Below, piece by piece: positions 25,993 through 34,892 of a DNA stretch of 64,000 bases. Position numbers and translations under genes: made by a program. Location of the stretch: the NCBI GenBank assembly GCA_002319075.1, contig NVQB01000001.1, positions 5,022,001-5,086,000 on the forward strand, given 5' to 3'. The stretch comes from Sphingobacteriaceae bacterium (GTDB lineage Bacteria; Bacteroidota; Bacteroidia; B-17B0; Aurantibacillaceae). The notes below the pieces were generated by a model, which was not told where the DNA came from, did no database searches, and saw nothing but the letters and a program-made list of their open reading frames with translations. Position 1 is the stretch's first letter; every line of letters begins with the position of its first letter.

Positions 25993-27251
25993 TATTCTGT
26001 ATAATTAAGGTCTTTGTGGAAAGTTTCTTTAAGATTTATCCACGCTATTAAAGCAAGAATTGCAACTACTATGCCAACCACGATGGCAGCTTTTTGCAGA
26101 TCTGATGTTCCATCTGAATTTCGAAACTGAGTCTCAAAAAAACGAAATAAGAAGCTGAGAAAAATAACTGAGCCCCTAACAAAATTAGGAGCAGTTGTAG
26201 TGGCGGTGGCCCTGATATTTGTGCCAAAAAGTTCAGCTGCTGTGCTCATAAAAACAGCCCAGTATCCGGTTGCGAAACCTATTATAGTTACAACACTGTA
26301 GTAATATACTTCTGAAATAATGGCACATTTAAAATAAAGAATAATGGACAAAAATGTCATAATCATAAAAACGGCAAGAGCTTTTTTCCTGCTTTTTAAA
26401 TAGTGGCTTAACAGACCGCTTGCAATGTCGCCCAAGGTAATTCCCAGGTAGGCGTACATAATTGATTTTCCCGCATCTGGTTTAAAACTTGTAACTTTCA
26501 TCGACACAAAAATTTCAGGGGCGAAAGTGATAAGAATACCCATCACATACCAAACCGGTACAGCGATCATAATTACACTGAGGTACTGCCCTGCTCTTTT
26601 ACGATTTTTAAAAAGATCAAGAAAATTTCCTTTGCTGACTTCGGTTTTACGAAGGCTCTCAAACATACCAGACTCTAAAATACCAATACGGAGTATGAGT
26701 AGAACCAGACCCATGGCGCCTCCCAAATAAAAACTCCATCGCCAGTTTGTTATCACATCGCCCATAAACCCTGCTACAACCGCTCCAAATACACCCACGG
26801 TGGCAACAATCATAGTGCCAATACTTCGCCGCTCTTTACTCATGGTCTCGCTTACCAGAGTAATTCCTGCCCCTAACTCTCCCGCTAGTCCAAATCCGGA
26901 AATAAAACGAAGCGCCGAATACATGGGGATGCTTGTAACAAATCCATTGGCGATATTTGCGAGTGAATACATTAAAATAGAACCGAACAAGACCGAAAGT
27001 CTTCCTTTTTTGTCTCCGAGTATTCCCCAGAATATTCCTCCTAAAAGCATTCCTCCCATTTGCCAATTGAGCAACGACATGCCAATAGACTTAAGGTTTT
27101 CAGAAGTTGCAGCCCTGCCCAAAAGCTCTGTAAGACTATCTTTCCGCTCGACGCTGAAAAGGACAAGATCATAAATATCAACAAAATAGCCTAGGGCAGC
27201 TACAATGATTATTTTATTCAAAGAAGAAGAACCAGAAACTATTTTACTCAT
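25992..27251 (-). CDS. MFS transporter of the metabolite:H+ symporter type
   Basis: 419 residues with 12 predicted transmembrane segments. It carries the family-typical GDKKGRLSVLFGS loop between TM2 and TM3 (the MFS GxxxD(R/K)xGR(R/K) motif region) and a charged ERRSIGTMIV stretch between TM4 and TM5. Closest in look to the sugar/carboxylate symporters of the major facilitator superfamily; the substrate cannot be read. First gene of the MFS - CoA-binding - GNAT operon. Confidence 0.88.
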   Translation of the reverse strand: MSKIVSGSSSLNKIIIVAALGYFVDIYDLVLFSVERKDSLTELLGRAATSENLKSIGMSLLNWQMGGMLLGGIFWGILGDKKGRLSVLFGSILMYSLANIANGFVTSIPMYSALRFISGFGLAGELGAGITLVSETMSKERRSIGTMIVATVGVFGAVVAGFMGDVITNWRWSFYLGGAMGLVLLILRIGILESGMFESLRKTEVSKGNFLDLFKNRKRAGQYLSVIMIAVPVWYVMGILITFAPEIFVSMKVTSFKPDAGKSIMYAYLGITLGDIASGLLSHYLKSRKKALAVFMIMTFLSIILYFKCAIISEVYYYSVVTIIGFATGYWAVFMSTAAELFGTNIRATATTTAPNFVRGSVIFLSFLFRFFETQFRNSDGTSDLQKAAIVVGIVVAILALIAWINLKETFHKDLNYTE

Positions 27252-27289
27252 AGTTGTAGTGGGATATTTTTTCTATACAGGTGAAAGAA

Positions 27290-29200
27290 CTATTTTCTTT
27301 TTAAAACCTTAATGGTTTTTGTGCCCAAAGAAGTTTTTACTTTAAGAAGGTAAATTTCACTTGCGAGTCCGGAAATGTCAAAGCTAATTTTTGTAAGAGT
27401 AGGTTCAGTAGTTGTAGAAAATAGAGTTTTGCCGGCAAGATCAATGAGTTCTACTTTAACATACTCGTAACCTGCATCTGTTAGCAAGATTGTCATGGTT
27501 GTATTCGCCTCGTTAGTATAAGCTGTAAAATCAAATGCCGGAACAGGTATGGCAGTCAAAGTCACAGAACTTAATCCTGGACAAATATCGATAAGAGTTG
27601 CTGCGCCTGAATTAAAGTTCTTAGTATTATAATTGCGTTTGGAAAAAATGACGCGGTACATACCGTTGTTTAAAAGAGCGGAATACGAACCGTCAGCTAG
27701 TGTATAAGTAGAGTCAGTAACCGCACCCGAGGATACTGCTGCAAATTTAATTTTAATGCCGGCATGGTTTGTGTTCCCATCGAGCAATGCTGATGACTTT
27801 ACAAGTGTTTTTGTGGCCGGGCACATTTTCGGAATTCCCCAGCCTATGGAATTGTTTGGTGCACAGTAGTTTGTAGATGTTTTCTTCAAGGTATCAATTA
27901 CCTTCATGTTGTTGAAATTTTTATGAGCCTGCCAAAAGCAGGTCATGGCTCCGGCGAGAACTGGTGTTGCAAAAGAAGTTCCGCTACCAGGATATCCATC
28001 GTTACCAATTTCTCCCCCGGTAATCCAGGTATTTACTCCTGTGGCAACAAAATCTGGTTTAATTCTTTTGTCGGAGGTGGGTCCAACTGAACTGAAACCA
28101 CCAATTATTCCAGCAGTATCCACAGCACCGACAGTGCAAATACTATCTGCGTCGCCCGGAACACTAATATATTTCCAACTGTTCGCTCCTTCATTTCCAG
28201 CGGCATTTAAAACGAGCATACCTTTTCTTGCGGCCATATTTGCAGCAATACTCATAGGGGCAGTTCTACCATTTAACGAAGCGTAAGTGTGATTTTGATT
28301 AGGGTCATCAAACTGCGTGTAACCCAACGATGTTGTAAGCACATCGATACCTACACTGTCGGCAAACTCAGCTGCCCGAATCCAATTATATTCTTCGCTC
28401 AGAGTTTCCTGCGCCTCTTCGGTTCTGAATAACCAGATATCAGCAAGCGGTGCTGAACCCAACATGCGTCCCGGAATGTTTCCGGCAATTGTTGACAGAA
28501 CTGCTGTTCCGTGAGTGCTACCCATGTATACATTTGTGCCACCATCGGCAAAATTTCTTGTTCCAATAATCCCTCCCCTATTTCTTAAACTATCAAACCC
28601 ATGGTAAGTGTCTACATTTGAAAAACCTGCATCCATAATACCTATTGTCATTCCCTGGCCGCGATAACCTTGTTCGTGCAAGCAGACAACATTAAGTTGT
28701 TGATTTTGCCAGAATGATCCGCCGTAATTATAACTTGTGGATGAAGTTTCTTTCGCTTCGCGTCCCTGGGCAAAGTTGGTTTCAGGATTGGTGTTTACTG
28801 GTTCGTTTATGGAAATATGGTATTTTTTTACTTTAGACGTATCTAAAACAAAACTAAAAGTGCTGATTGTTGCAAGGGCTGTAACAGCTTGAGATCGGCT
28901 TGGTACAGAAATAACTACACCATTGAGCCACTTGGAGGAAAACAACACAGTAACATCTGTAACACTATCAATTTGTGAAACATAACTTGGATTTACGGGC
29001 AAGTCTGTGACATTGTAATTAATAGAATAAGCCAATCGCCTGGAAATGGATTTTTGAGTCAGAAAGGCAGAAGGGTTGGTAAGTGTATAAGGGGTTCCTG
29101 TTTTATCTTTCAGCTTGATCCAGTACTTAAATTGTGAAAAGGATGTGAATCCTGAAAAAATAAAACAAATTAAAATTAAAGCAGAGAGTTTTTTATTCAT
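27290..29200 (-). CDS. secreted subtilisin-like S8 peptidase with T9SS type A sorting domain
   Basis: 636 residues from ATG 29200 (ATG at 29206 is also possible, but 29200 makes the usual 8-nt ATGAATAA overlap with the upstream gene). Signal peptide ending TSFSQ, a propeptide-like region (about 25-150) and an S8 catalytic domain with Asp190 (GIMDAGFSN), His230 (STHGTAVLST), oxyanion Asn near 336 (NAAGNEG) and Ser409 (GTSFATPVLAGAM). A type A T9SS domain ends the protein (ISGLASEIYLLKVKTSLG, then KVLKRK). It is exported by the type IX system and degrades proteins outside the cell or processes surface proteins. Confidence 0.93.
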   Translation of the reverse strand: MNKKLSALILICFIFSGFTSFSQFKYWIKLKDKTGTPYTLTNPSAFLTQKSISRRLAYSINYNVTDLPVNPSYVSQIDSVTDVTVLFSSKWLNGVVISVPSRSQAVTALATISTFSFVLDTSKVKKYHISINEPVNTNPETNFAQGREAKETSSTSYNYGGSFWQNQQLNVVCLHEQGYRGQGMTIGIMDAGFSNVDTYHGFDSLRNRGGIIGTRNFADGGTNVYMGSTHGTAVLSTIAGNIPGRMLGSAPLADIWLFRTEEAQETLSEEYNWIRAAEFADSVGIDVLTTSLGYTQFDDPNQNHTYASLNGRTAPMSIAANMAARKGMLVLNAAGNEGANSWKYISVPGDADSICTVGAVDTAGIIGGFSSVGPTSDKRIKPDFVATGVNTWITGGEIGNDGYPGSGTSFATPVLAGAMTCFWQAHKNFNNMKVIDTLKKTSTNYCAPNNSIGWGIPKMCPATKTLVKSSALLDGNTNHAGIKIKFAAVSSGAVTDSTYTLADGSYSALLNNGMYRVIFSKRNYNTKNFNSGAATLIDICPGLSSVTLTAIPVPAFDFTAYTNEANTTMTILLTDAGYEYVKVELIDLAGKTLFSTTTEPTLTKISFDISGLASEIYLLKVKTSLGTKTIKVLKRK

Positions 29201-29912
29201 AACCATAAGTAACCAAAGTTTGTTTATAAATTATACCACTTTCAATTCTGCTTTCCACAGGCATGTTAGCGACAATAGTATTTGACAGAAGGTCTTTAAT
29301 TTCGCGGGATACCAGTCCTACTCCCTTTGCATATTTTTCAATATAATATTCGTACGAGATTAAAGTTCGGTAATCTTTTTGTTTTACAAGTAATACACTT
29401 GGGAAACTTGTGCTTGCAATAGTTTCTGTTCTATCTATATAGTCGTAGGTAAATTCTTGTATTCCCAAAGTATTATTTGCATTTCCATCCCAACTGATTT
29501 TTTCCTGAACCGGAAAAATAAGCTTGGTGATACGTTGATTTGATTCCACAACCTGGATACTACTTTTATTTGCATTAATCATCCATGCTTCTTTAATGGT
29601 CCAGGGAATACTGTCGTAGGATTTTAATGGATCAAATCTTTTAACAGAACGTTCTATTCGAATAGCGGGTTGACCAGTATTATCTGTAAAATTCTCTACC
29701 AATTTTTCTTTGATACGGTATTTGTAAACAAGGGTATCTTTAGGTAACTGCGTATAAACGGTACTATCAATATCATAAATAACAAATTTGCCAAGATCAG
29801 TTGGATAATACTCGAGCCCTAAAAGGGATGAATCTTGAGCAATCTCTTTTTTAGAGCAGGATACCAGCAAGAATAAAATGAGACCAGCAACTATAAATAC
29901 ATGATTTTTCAA
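29193..29912 (-). CDS. lipoprotein coupled to the S8 peptidase
   Basis: About 239 residues if started at TTG 29912, which yields a perfect lipoprotein signal (KNHVFIVAGLILFLLVSC, Cys19). The frame is open to another TTG at 29975, but that would put 21 extra residues before the signal. The mature part is beta-rich and unrecognised, with YYP.D.GKFVIYDIDS typical of Bacteroidota envelope lipoproteins. The stop overlaps the subtilase start by 8 nt, so the two act in one unit; a chaperone, inhibitor or anchoring role is inference. Confidence 0.75.
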   Translation of the reverse strand: MKNHVFIVAGLILFLLVSCSKKEIAQDSSLLGLEYYPTDLGKFVIYDIDSTVYTQLPKDTLVYKYRIKEKLVENFTDNTGQPAIRIERSVKRFDPLKSYDSIPWTIKEAWMINANKSSIQVVESNQRITKLIFPVQEKISWDGNANNTLGIQEFTYDYIDRTETIASTSFPSVLLVKQKDYRTLISYEYYIEKYAKGVGLVSREIKDLLSNTIVANMPVESRIESGIIYKQTLVTYGYE

Positions 29913-30104
29913 GTATTTAAATATAGTGAAAAGAAACAGAAACTTGAGAGAATGTAGGGTTGTAAAAAAACGCAATTTGTTAACACTTCAATTTTTGAAA
30001 AATAAAGTCTGAAATACCCTGGTTAAAGCTGGTGTAACCCTGGCATCCCTTATATGACACTTTCTAAGGCAAAGATGGAAACTATGAGCGTAAAAACAAG
30101 AGGG

Positions 30105-30956
30105 TTAAAATCCGTAATCTTTGTAGGTTTTTGTAAATTCGCCTTCTTCAAACTTGGGATTCACTTGCAGGAAGTGATAATTGTATTCTTCAAAGATTCC
30201 CTTTTCATCATTAACTTTCATACTGATTGGTAAAAAGTAAAGTTGATCAATATACATGGTAACTGTTCTGGCATACCAATTTGGAATTTTAATAACCTGA
30301 CCTTTTTTAAGAATATCAAAATAATCCTTGAATTTTGGATTTTTTTCGAGGATCATATATTCAGCAATGTGAAATTTACGTGCTATAGATGTTATACTTT
30401 CATTCTCACCAATGGTATAATCGATGTACTTAAAATCTTTATTATCAATTAAAATTTTATAACAAGGTCGGTTATTAACCCGTTCTTCACCAGCGTAAGA
30501 AAATACATCATCAAACTTCTCACCCAGTTTGTCTATAGTATTTTGAATAATACTGGCGAAATAGTCATAACCCATCTCATTCAGCGTATGATGCTGATCC
30601 TGGCGCATTAAATTCCCCATGGGATCCAGATTCAGATTAAAATAGGGGAAAGAATTAGGTTTAACGAGCGCTTTTCCTTCGTTTTGCCCTTGCAACCAAA
30701 GCACTTCAATTCCTTTGATGTAAAGATATATAAGACGAGGGTTGCGGCTGAATTTTACGGCACTTTCATAATAATTGTACCCTTTTTTTCCGCGCTCGGT
30801 TATCTTAAGGTGGTATTTAAGCCCTTTTACTTCTTTAATTGACTTTAGACTCTTGATAACAATGTCTTTACAGTTAAGATCTGATTTTTGGGAATAGCCA
30901 AAACCCAGTTGAGTAAAAAAAAGTACAACAAATAGTAGAGATATATTTATTTTCAT
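30105..30956 (-). CDS. exported DUF1571 protein with LysM domain
   Basis: 283 residues with a signal peptide (1-22, LLFVVLFFTQLGFGYSQ). The central DUF1571-like beta domain resembles outer-membrane lipoprotein-sorting folds (YYESAVKFSRNPRLIYLYIKG). A LysM module is inserted at about 175-222 (YTIGENESITSIARKF, then a KIPNWYA close), which should bind peptidoglycan. The domain resumes after LysM (YIDQLYFLPISMKV). A periplasmic lipid- or glycan-related role is possible. A TATTTTTG element (30972-30965) lies 8 nt before the ATG. Confidence 0.8.
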   Translation of the reverse strand: MKINISLLFVVLFFTQLGFGYSQKSDLNCKDIVIKSLKSIKEVKGLKYHLKITERGKKGYNYYESAVKFSRNPRLIYLYIKGIEVLWLQGQNEGKALVKPNSFPYFNLNLDPMGNLMRQDQHHTLNEMGYDYFASIIQNTIDKLGEKFDDVFSYAGEERVNNRPCYKILIDNKDFKYIDYTIGENESITSIARKFHIAEYMILEKNPKFKDYFDILKKGQVIKIPNWYARTVTMYIDQLYFLPISMKVNDEKGIFEEYNYHFLQVNPKFEEGEFTKTYKDYGF

Positions 30957-31022
30957 ACGAAGCGCAAAAATACTATAATCGTTATAATCATTACGGTTTA
31001 TTAAAAATTATTTAATAAAAAA

Positions 31023-31055
31023 TTGTTTCTGCATAAAATTCATTCTATATATTTG
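31023..31055 (+). promoter_or_regulatory. promoter of the HU-SPOR gene
   Basis: TTG (31023-31025) is followed after 22 bp by TATATTTG (31048-31055), matching -33/-7 Bacteroidota elements. The ATG is 32 nt further on. It lies in the divergent region with the DUF1571 gene. Confidence 0.5.
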
Positions 31056-31087
31056 AAATAGAAGGTTACATTTGTGGTCCATAATCA

Positions 31088-32176
31088 ATGAGCGTTCAGC
31101 AAACCATAATTAAAGGAATTAAAGAGCAACTCTTCTTTAATAACTATCTTGTTTTGCCAAATTTTGGAGGTTTCGTTCTTAAATCGACCCCCTCACACTT
31201 TTCCGCTTCCGGCGGATTACTTGTACCTCCTTCAAAAACAGTTAGTTTCAATGCTCAGTTAAAGCAAAATGATGGTATTCTTGCAGTCTGGCTTCAAAAT
31301 GCTTTAAAATGCCGTGCCAACGAGGCGCTAAATCATTTAACTGACTTTTCAGAATTTTGTACTGGCATTTTAAATGCTAAAAGGCGTTTGGCTCTTGAAG
31401 GAATAGGTTTCTTTTATCTTGACTTTGAAAATAATATTTGTTTTGAACCACAACAGGATTCTAACTTTTTAACAAAAAGTTTTGGTTTAGGTTCTGTTTC
31501 TATAAAAGAACTAGAGATTACTTTAACAGAGCCTAAAAAAGAAACTGTCTTTGTTGACCGTACTTTACATACATCAGAACATATTTCAGAGCCAGTAAAT
31601 GGTCCGGTAAAAAGCAGAAGAAATTATTCGAAGATAGCGATTCCTGTTTCGCTTGTTGCGGTGTTAATTGCTCTTCTTGGATTGCTTGTAAACAACACGC
31701 AATTTAAAGGAGATTTGAGAGCTTCGTTATACGGAGAAACTACAAAAGGTATTTATACGCCACTTAATTACGCTGATCTAAGTATTCTTGGTAGCGATAT
31801 AAAACAACCCACCTATGTTGCAGATGCCAATGGAATTGCAACGCTTGAACTGGATGCTAAAAAACATATCGCAGTTAAAGCCCTTGAAAACAGCTTTAAT
31901 ACGCCCGATTTAAAACACTCAGGATCAACTCATATAACCAACCTTGGGTCTGGAAAATTCGAAATTGTTTTAGGTTGTTTTACGGTACTTGAGAATGCTG
32001 AACGTATGGTAAGCAAGCTGTCTTCTAAACACATTCGCGCCACGGTAAGTGGTAAAAATAACAAAGGAATGTATGTTGTAAGCAATGGCAATTACGCCAC
32101 AAAAGAAGAGGCTATCACAAAACTTATTGAAGTGAAGGATTTCTTTCCTCACGCCTGGATTAAAAAAGATCAGTAA
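31088..32176 (+). CDS. membrane protein with HU-CCDC81-type and SPOR domains
   Basis: 362 residues. The N-terminal ~135 residues match the prokaryotic HU/CCDC81-like tandem domains (PNFGGFVLKSTPSHF, then EGIGFFYLDFENNICF), related to the HU DNA-binding fold. A transmembrane helix is at about 183-204, then a long linker, then a C-terminal SPOR domain at about 286-360 (FEIVLGCFTVLENAERMVSKL, YVVSNGNYATKEEAI), which binds denuded peptidoglycan at the division septum. The fusion suggests a link between cytoplasmic HU-like part and the septal wall. Convergent with hemJ, gap 3 nt. Confidence 0.88.
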   Translation: MSVQQTIIKGIKEQLFFNNYLVLPNFGGFVLKSTPSHFSASGGLLVPPSKTVSFNAQLKQNDGILAVWLQNALKCRANEALNHLTDFSEFCTGILNAKRRLALEGIGFFYLDFENNICFEPQQDSNFLTKSFGLGSVSIKELEITLTEPKKETVFVDRTLHTSEHISEPVNGPVKSRRNYSKIAIPVSLVAVLIALLGLLVNNTQFKGDLRASLYGETTKGIYTPLNYADLSILGSDIKQPTYVADANGIATLELDAKKHIAVKALENSFNTPDLKHSGSTHITNLGSGKFEIVLGCFTVLENAERMVSKLSSKHIRATVSGKNNKGMYVVSNGNYATKEEAITKLIEVKDFFPHAWIKKDQ

Positions 32177-32179
32177 GAT

Positions 32180-32755
32180 CTACTTTTTTTCTTCTAAATT
32201 TTCACTACTTTCTTTCTTACGACTTTTTCTATAAATCAAGACCCCAATCATCAACGTGGCTGCAAAGCCAAAGAGTCCTAGTATTCCAACTAATAAGCCT
32301 GAAGTGGATTTTACTACCACAAGAAAAACAATTGCTACAAGTAATACTGTAGCCAATTCGTTTAAGAGTCTGAGTTTTAATGATGAAAGATTGAATAATC
32401 CTTTTTTCTGTTGCGATAAAATGCGTTGACAGCCGATATGATAAATGGTGAGAACGCCAACAGAAATTAATTTTAACCACATCCATGGTTGACTTAAATA
32501 GAATTCCCAATTCAGATACAACATCCATCCACCAAAAACAAAAGTCCCTATCATGGACGGCCACCCGATAATATACCAGAGCTTGCGTTGCATTAAAGTT
32601 AACTGATCGGTTAAAATCTTTTTTGCTACGTCATCTTTTTTTTGAGCTTCTGCAGCGTAAATAAAAAGTCTAACAATATAGAAGAGCGCCGCAAACCAGC
32701 ATACTACGAAGATTATGTGTAGCGAAAGAATATATTTAATTTGTGTAGAATCCAT
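32180..32755 (-). CDS. hemJ: protoporphyrinogen IX oxidase HemJ
   Basis: An integral membrane enzyme of haem synthesis that oxidises protoporphyrinogen to protoporphyrin. 191 residues. It has the family signature at TM1 with His13 (LHIIFVVCWFAALFYIVRLF), MQRKLWYIIGWPSMIGTF at TM2, and WLKLISVGVLTIYHIGCQ with the conserved Lys/His region. The C-terminal extension is charged (KKESSENLEEKK). TACTTTTG (32767-32760) lies only 4 nt before the ATG, suggesting a leaderless or nearly leaderless message. Confidence 0.9.
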   Translation of the reverse strand: MDSTQIKYILSLHIIFVVCWFAALFYIVRLFIYAAEAQKKDDVAKKILTDQLTLMQRKLWYIIGWPSMIGTFVFGGWMLYLNWEFYLSQPWMWLKLISVGVLTIYHIGCQRILSQQKKGLFNLSSLKLRLLNELATVLLVAIVFLVVVKSTSGLLVGILGLFGFAATLMIGVLIYRKSRKKESSENLEEKK

Positions 32756-32804
32756 GTCGCAAAAGTAAGGTATAATTACCTAAATTTGTAACCTTACAAA
32801 AATT

Positions 32805-33314
32805 ATGAAATCCAAGACGCCATCGCAATCCGCAACAATAAACACCGAAATGATTCTTCCCACAGATACCAATCACGTTGGAAATCTATTTGGAGGAACT
32901 TTAATGAAGTGGGTTGACATTACAGGTGCGATTGCCGCCCAACGTCATTGCGGCCGAGTGGTTGTCACAGCTGCTATTAATCACGTATCGTTCGATAATC
33001 CCATCCGCCAAAACAGTATCGTAACACTTGATGCGAAAGTAAGCCGTGCATTTTCAAGCAGTATGGAGGTTTTTGTGGATGTTTTTGTAGAAAATCCAAC
33101 TACCGGGGCAAAAACCAAATGCAACGAAGCAATATTAACGTTTGTGGCCATTGATCAGAATGGCTCTCCCCTGCCCGTTCCACCTTTGAGTCCTGAAACC
33201 GAAACGGAAATTAAGCGTTATGAAGGAGCTTTAAGAAGAAGGCAATTATCTTTAGTTATAGCAGGAAGAATGAAGGCCGAGGACGCTACCGAATTAAAAG
33301 CATTATTTACTTAG
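32805..33314 (+). CDS. acyl-CoA thioesterase, YciA/hotdog family
   Basis: 169 residues, one hotdog domain. The N-terminus TNHVGNLFGGTLMKWVDITGAIAA contains the conserved active-site Asp and the glycine-rich turn; VVTAAINHVSFDNPIRQNSIV and VFVDVFVENP.TG follow. Typical of cytosolic acyl-CoA hydrolases that trim medium-chain CoA esters. TAAATTTG (32781-32788) lies 16 nt before the ATG. Its 3' end overlaps the convergent OstA-like gene by 12 nt. Confidence 0.92.
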   Translation: MKSKTPSQSATINTEMILPTDTNHVGNLFGGTLMKWVDITGAIAAQRHCGRVVVTAAINHVSFDNPIRQNSIVTLDAKVSRAFSSSMEVFVDVFVENPTTGAKTKCNEAILTFVAIDQNGSPLPVPPLSPETETEIKRYEGALRRRQLSLVIAGRMKAEDATELKALFT

Positions 33315-34892
33315 TCTTTTCTTTTTAGAATTTTCGGGCATTTTATTTTCTTCTGGTAACTGTTTTGGGAGTGTATGAAGTTCAAATCTCGAACGGGGAC
33401 GTTTAGCATACTGCCAGTTAAACCCTTTGATCTTTGCATTTTCAACATCCACAAGTTTAATCGGATCAATGTCTCCATTCGTCAATGGTTTCATAGTTAC
33501 TTTTTCAATATCCCCTTTTTTAAACCACATGTAGATTTCGGAGCAATTTGTTTTGTTGAGACCTATTAATTTCTCTTTGTTTTTTGGATAATAAAGAACA
33601 TCTGCATTGCCTGTTACAATTACACGCCTTATAGTATCGTTCGAAATGAGTCCGTCTATAGCTCTGCCAGACAGCTGGTTAAATTTATTTTTATTGTTTA
33701 GCGTATCGACCTGTTGAATAAGAAAAGCTTTGCCTTCGAGATGAAAGCCTTTGACCGAACTTTTTCCTATATCTACTTTTATAATTTTAGAAGTTGCCTG
33801 TGAATTTGTGCTCCAGAGTACCGGAGTATTAAATAGTTTCATTAAAGAATCTTGTGTGTTCATGGTTGCCGAATCACACATGGCCTGAAGATCTGTTTTA
33901 TAAATCTTAACATGATGATAAGCATTTAGAAAATTATTTACAGAATCAAGATCTCTGTGGTAAAGTGTATCGGCGGCAATGAATAAAGTATCCTTTTCCA
34001 TGATGCGTGCGTAGATGGCTTTTTTCGTTACTAGTGCTTCTGACTTTAATTCATGATATTCAACGTAATCGCCATATATAATAGATTTTTGGGAAGTATC
34101 TACCAGAGTGACATTTCTAAAAGCTCTCCCATATTTTAGAAGTCTGTCATACACCAAACTGTCGCCCCTCAGTTTTTGTTGGGATGTAACAAGTAAAGCG
34201 TTTTTACTGAAAGCTGCTTTCTCTTTATTGGTATCGTACCAGCCATTTTCGCAATAAATATAATCTGTTTTACTTAAAATGATGCTTGGCCCTAGAAAAT
34301 ACGAAGTTCTTGTTGGGATTTTATACTTAAGTGTGTCGGAGTTCATTTTGTAATCCGGATTGGTGAGAACCACATCATAATGAAAGGTGGCTTCTTTGGT
34401 AGCAGAATAATAATGTCCGTTTTTACTTACCAGTGTGTTTTCTTTGTTTACAATAGTTCCGCCGTTGTAATAATTAGCAATAGAATTTCCTACGTCAAAA
34501 GTCAGGTAATTTGTTGTGAGAGTCATGTCTTTTTCCACACACTTTACATTGTTTTTAAGTGTTGCAATTCGGGTTTTACCTTCGTATAAGAGGCTGTCTC
34601 CCGTTACCCTGATACTGTCTCCCTTAGTAATTAGAATATGCCCGTAAGCTTTCATCCTGTTTGTTTCAGAATAGATATACGCTGTATCGCAATACAATAA
34701 AGCACCTTCGTGTTCACAAATTACATTTCCACTTAAAATTTTTGCTTCATTCTTTTCACCGTCGTATTCAAGATTATCCGCATTTCTGATCTCAATTTGT
34801 TTTTTTGAGGGCGGCAATAGAGGCGATTTTTGTGCTACAATTTGAAAATAGCTCACCAGACTAAAATATATAAAAAAAACTTTTTTAAACAT
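33303..34892 (-). CDS. OstA-like organic-solvent-tolerance protein (LptA/LptD N-terminal relatives)
   Basis: 529 residues from ATG 34892, which makes the 8-nt ATGTTTAA overlap with the GT2 stop and gives a signal peptide (MFKKVFFIYFSLVSYFQIVAQ). Many short OstA-like beta segments follow (AKILSGNVICEHEGALLYCDTA, TLKNNVKCVEKDMTL, SGRAIDGLISNDTIRRVIVTGNADVLYYP), which form the periplasmic beta-jellyroll bridge in Lpt systems. Lys/Ser-rich tail. In this phylum such proteins stand in for parts of LptA/LptD. Last gene of the LptG/GT4/GT2 operon, implying a role in LPS transport or assembly. Confidence 0.88.
   Translation of the reverse strand: MFKKVFFIYFSLVSYFQIVAQKSPLLPPSKKQIEIRNADNLEYDGEKNEAKILSGNVICEHEGALLYCDTAYIYSETNRMKAYGHILITKGDSIRVTGDSLLYEGKTRIATLKNNVKCVEKDMTLTTNYLTFDVGNSIANYYNGGTIVNKENTLVSKNGHYYSATKEATFHYDVVLTNPDYKMNSDTLKYKIPTRTSYFLGPSIILSKTDYIYCENGWYDTNKEKAAFSKNALLVTSQQKLRGDSLVYDRLLKYGRAFRNVTLVDTSQKSIIYGDYVEYHELKSEALVTKKAIYARIMEKDTLFIAADTLYHRDLDSVNNFLNAYHHVKIYKTDLQAMCDSATMNTQDSLMKLFNTPVLWSTNSQATSKIIKVDIGKSSVKGFHLEGKAFLIQQVDTLNNKNKFNQLSGRAIDGLISNDTIRRVIVTGNADVLYYPKNKEKLIGLNKTNCSEIYMWFKKGDIEKVTMKPLTNGDIDPIKLVDVENAKIKGFNWQYAKRPRSRFELHTLPKQLPEENKMPENSKKKRLSK

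Noticed and set aside
26800-27174. 124-codon plus-strand frame opposite the MFS transporter
   Set aside because: Entirely antisense to a well-supported transporter gene; Ile/Pro-rich translation is an artefact of the opposite strand.
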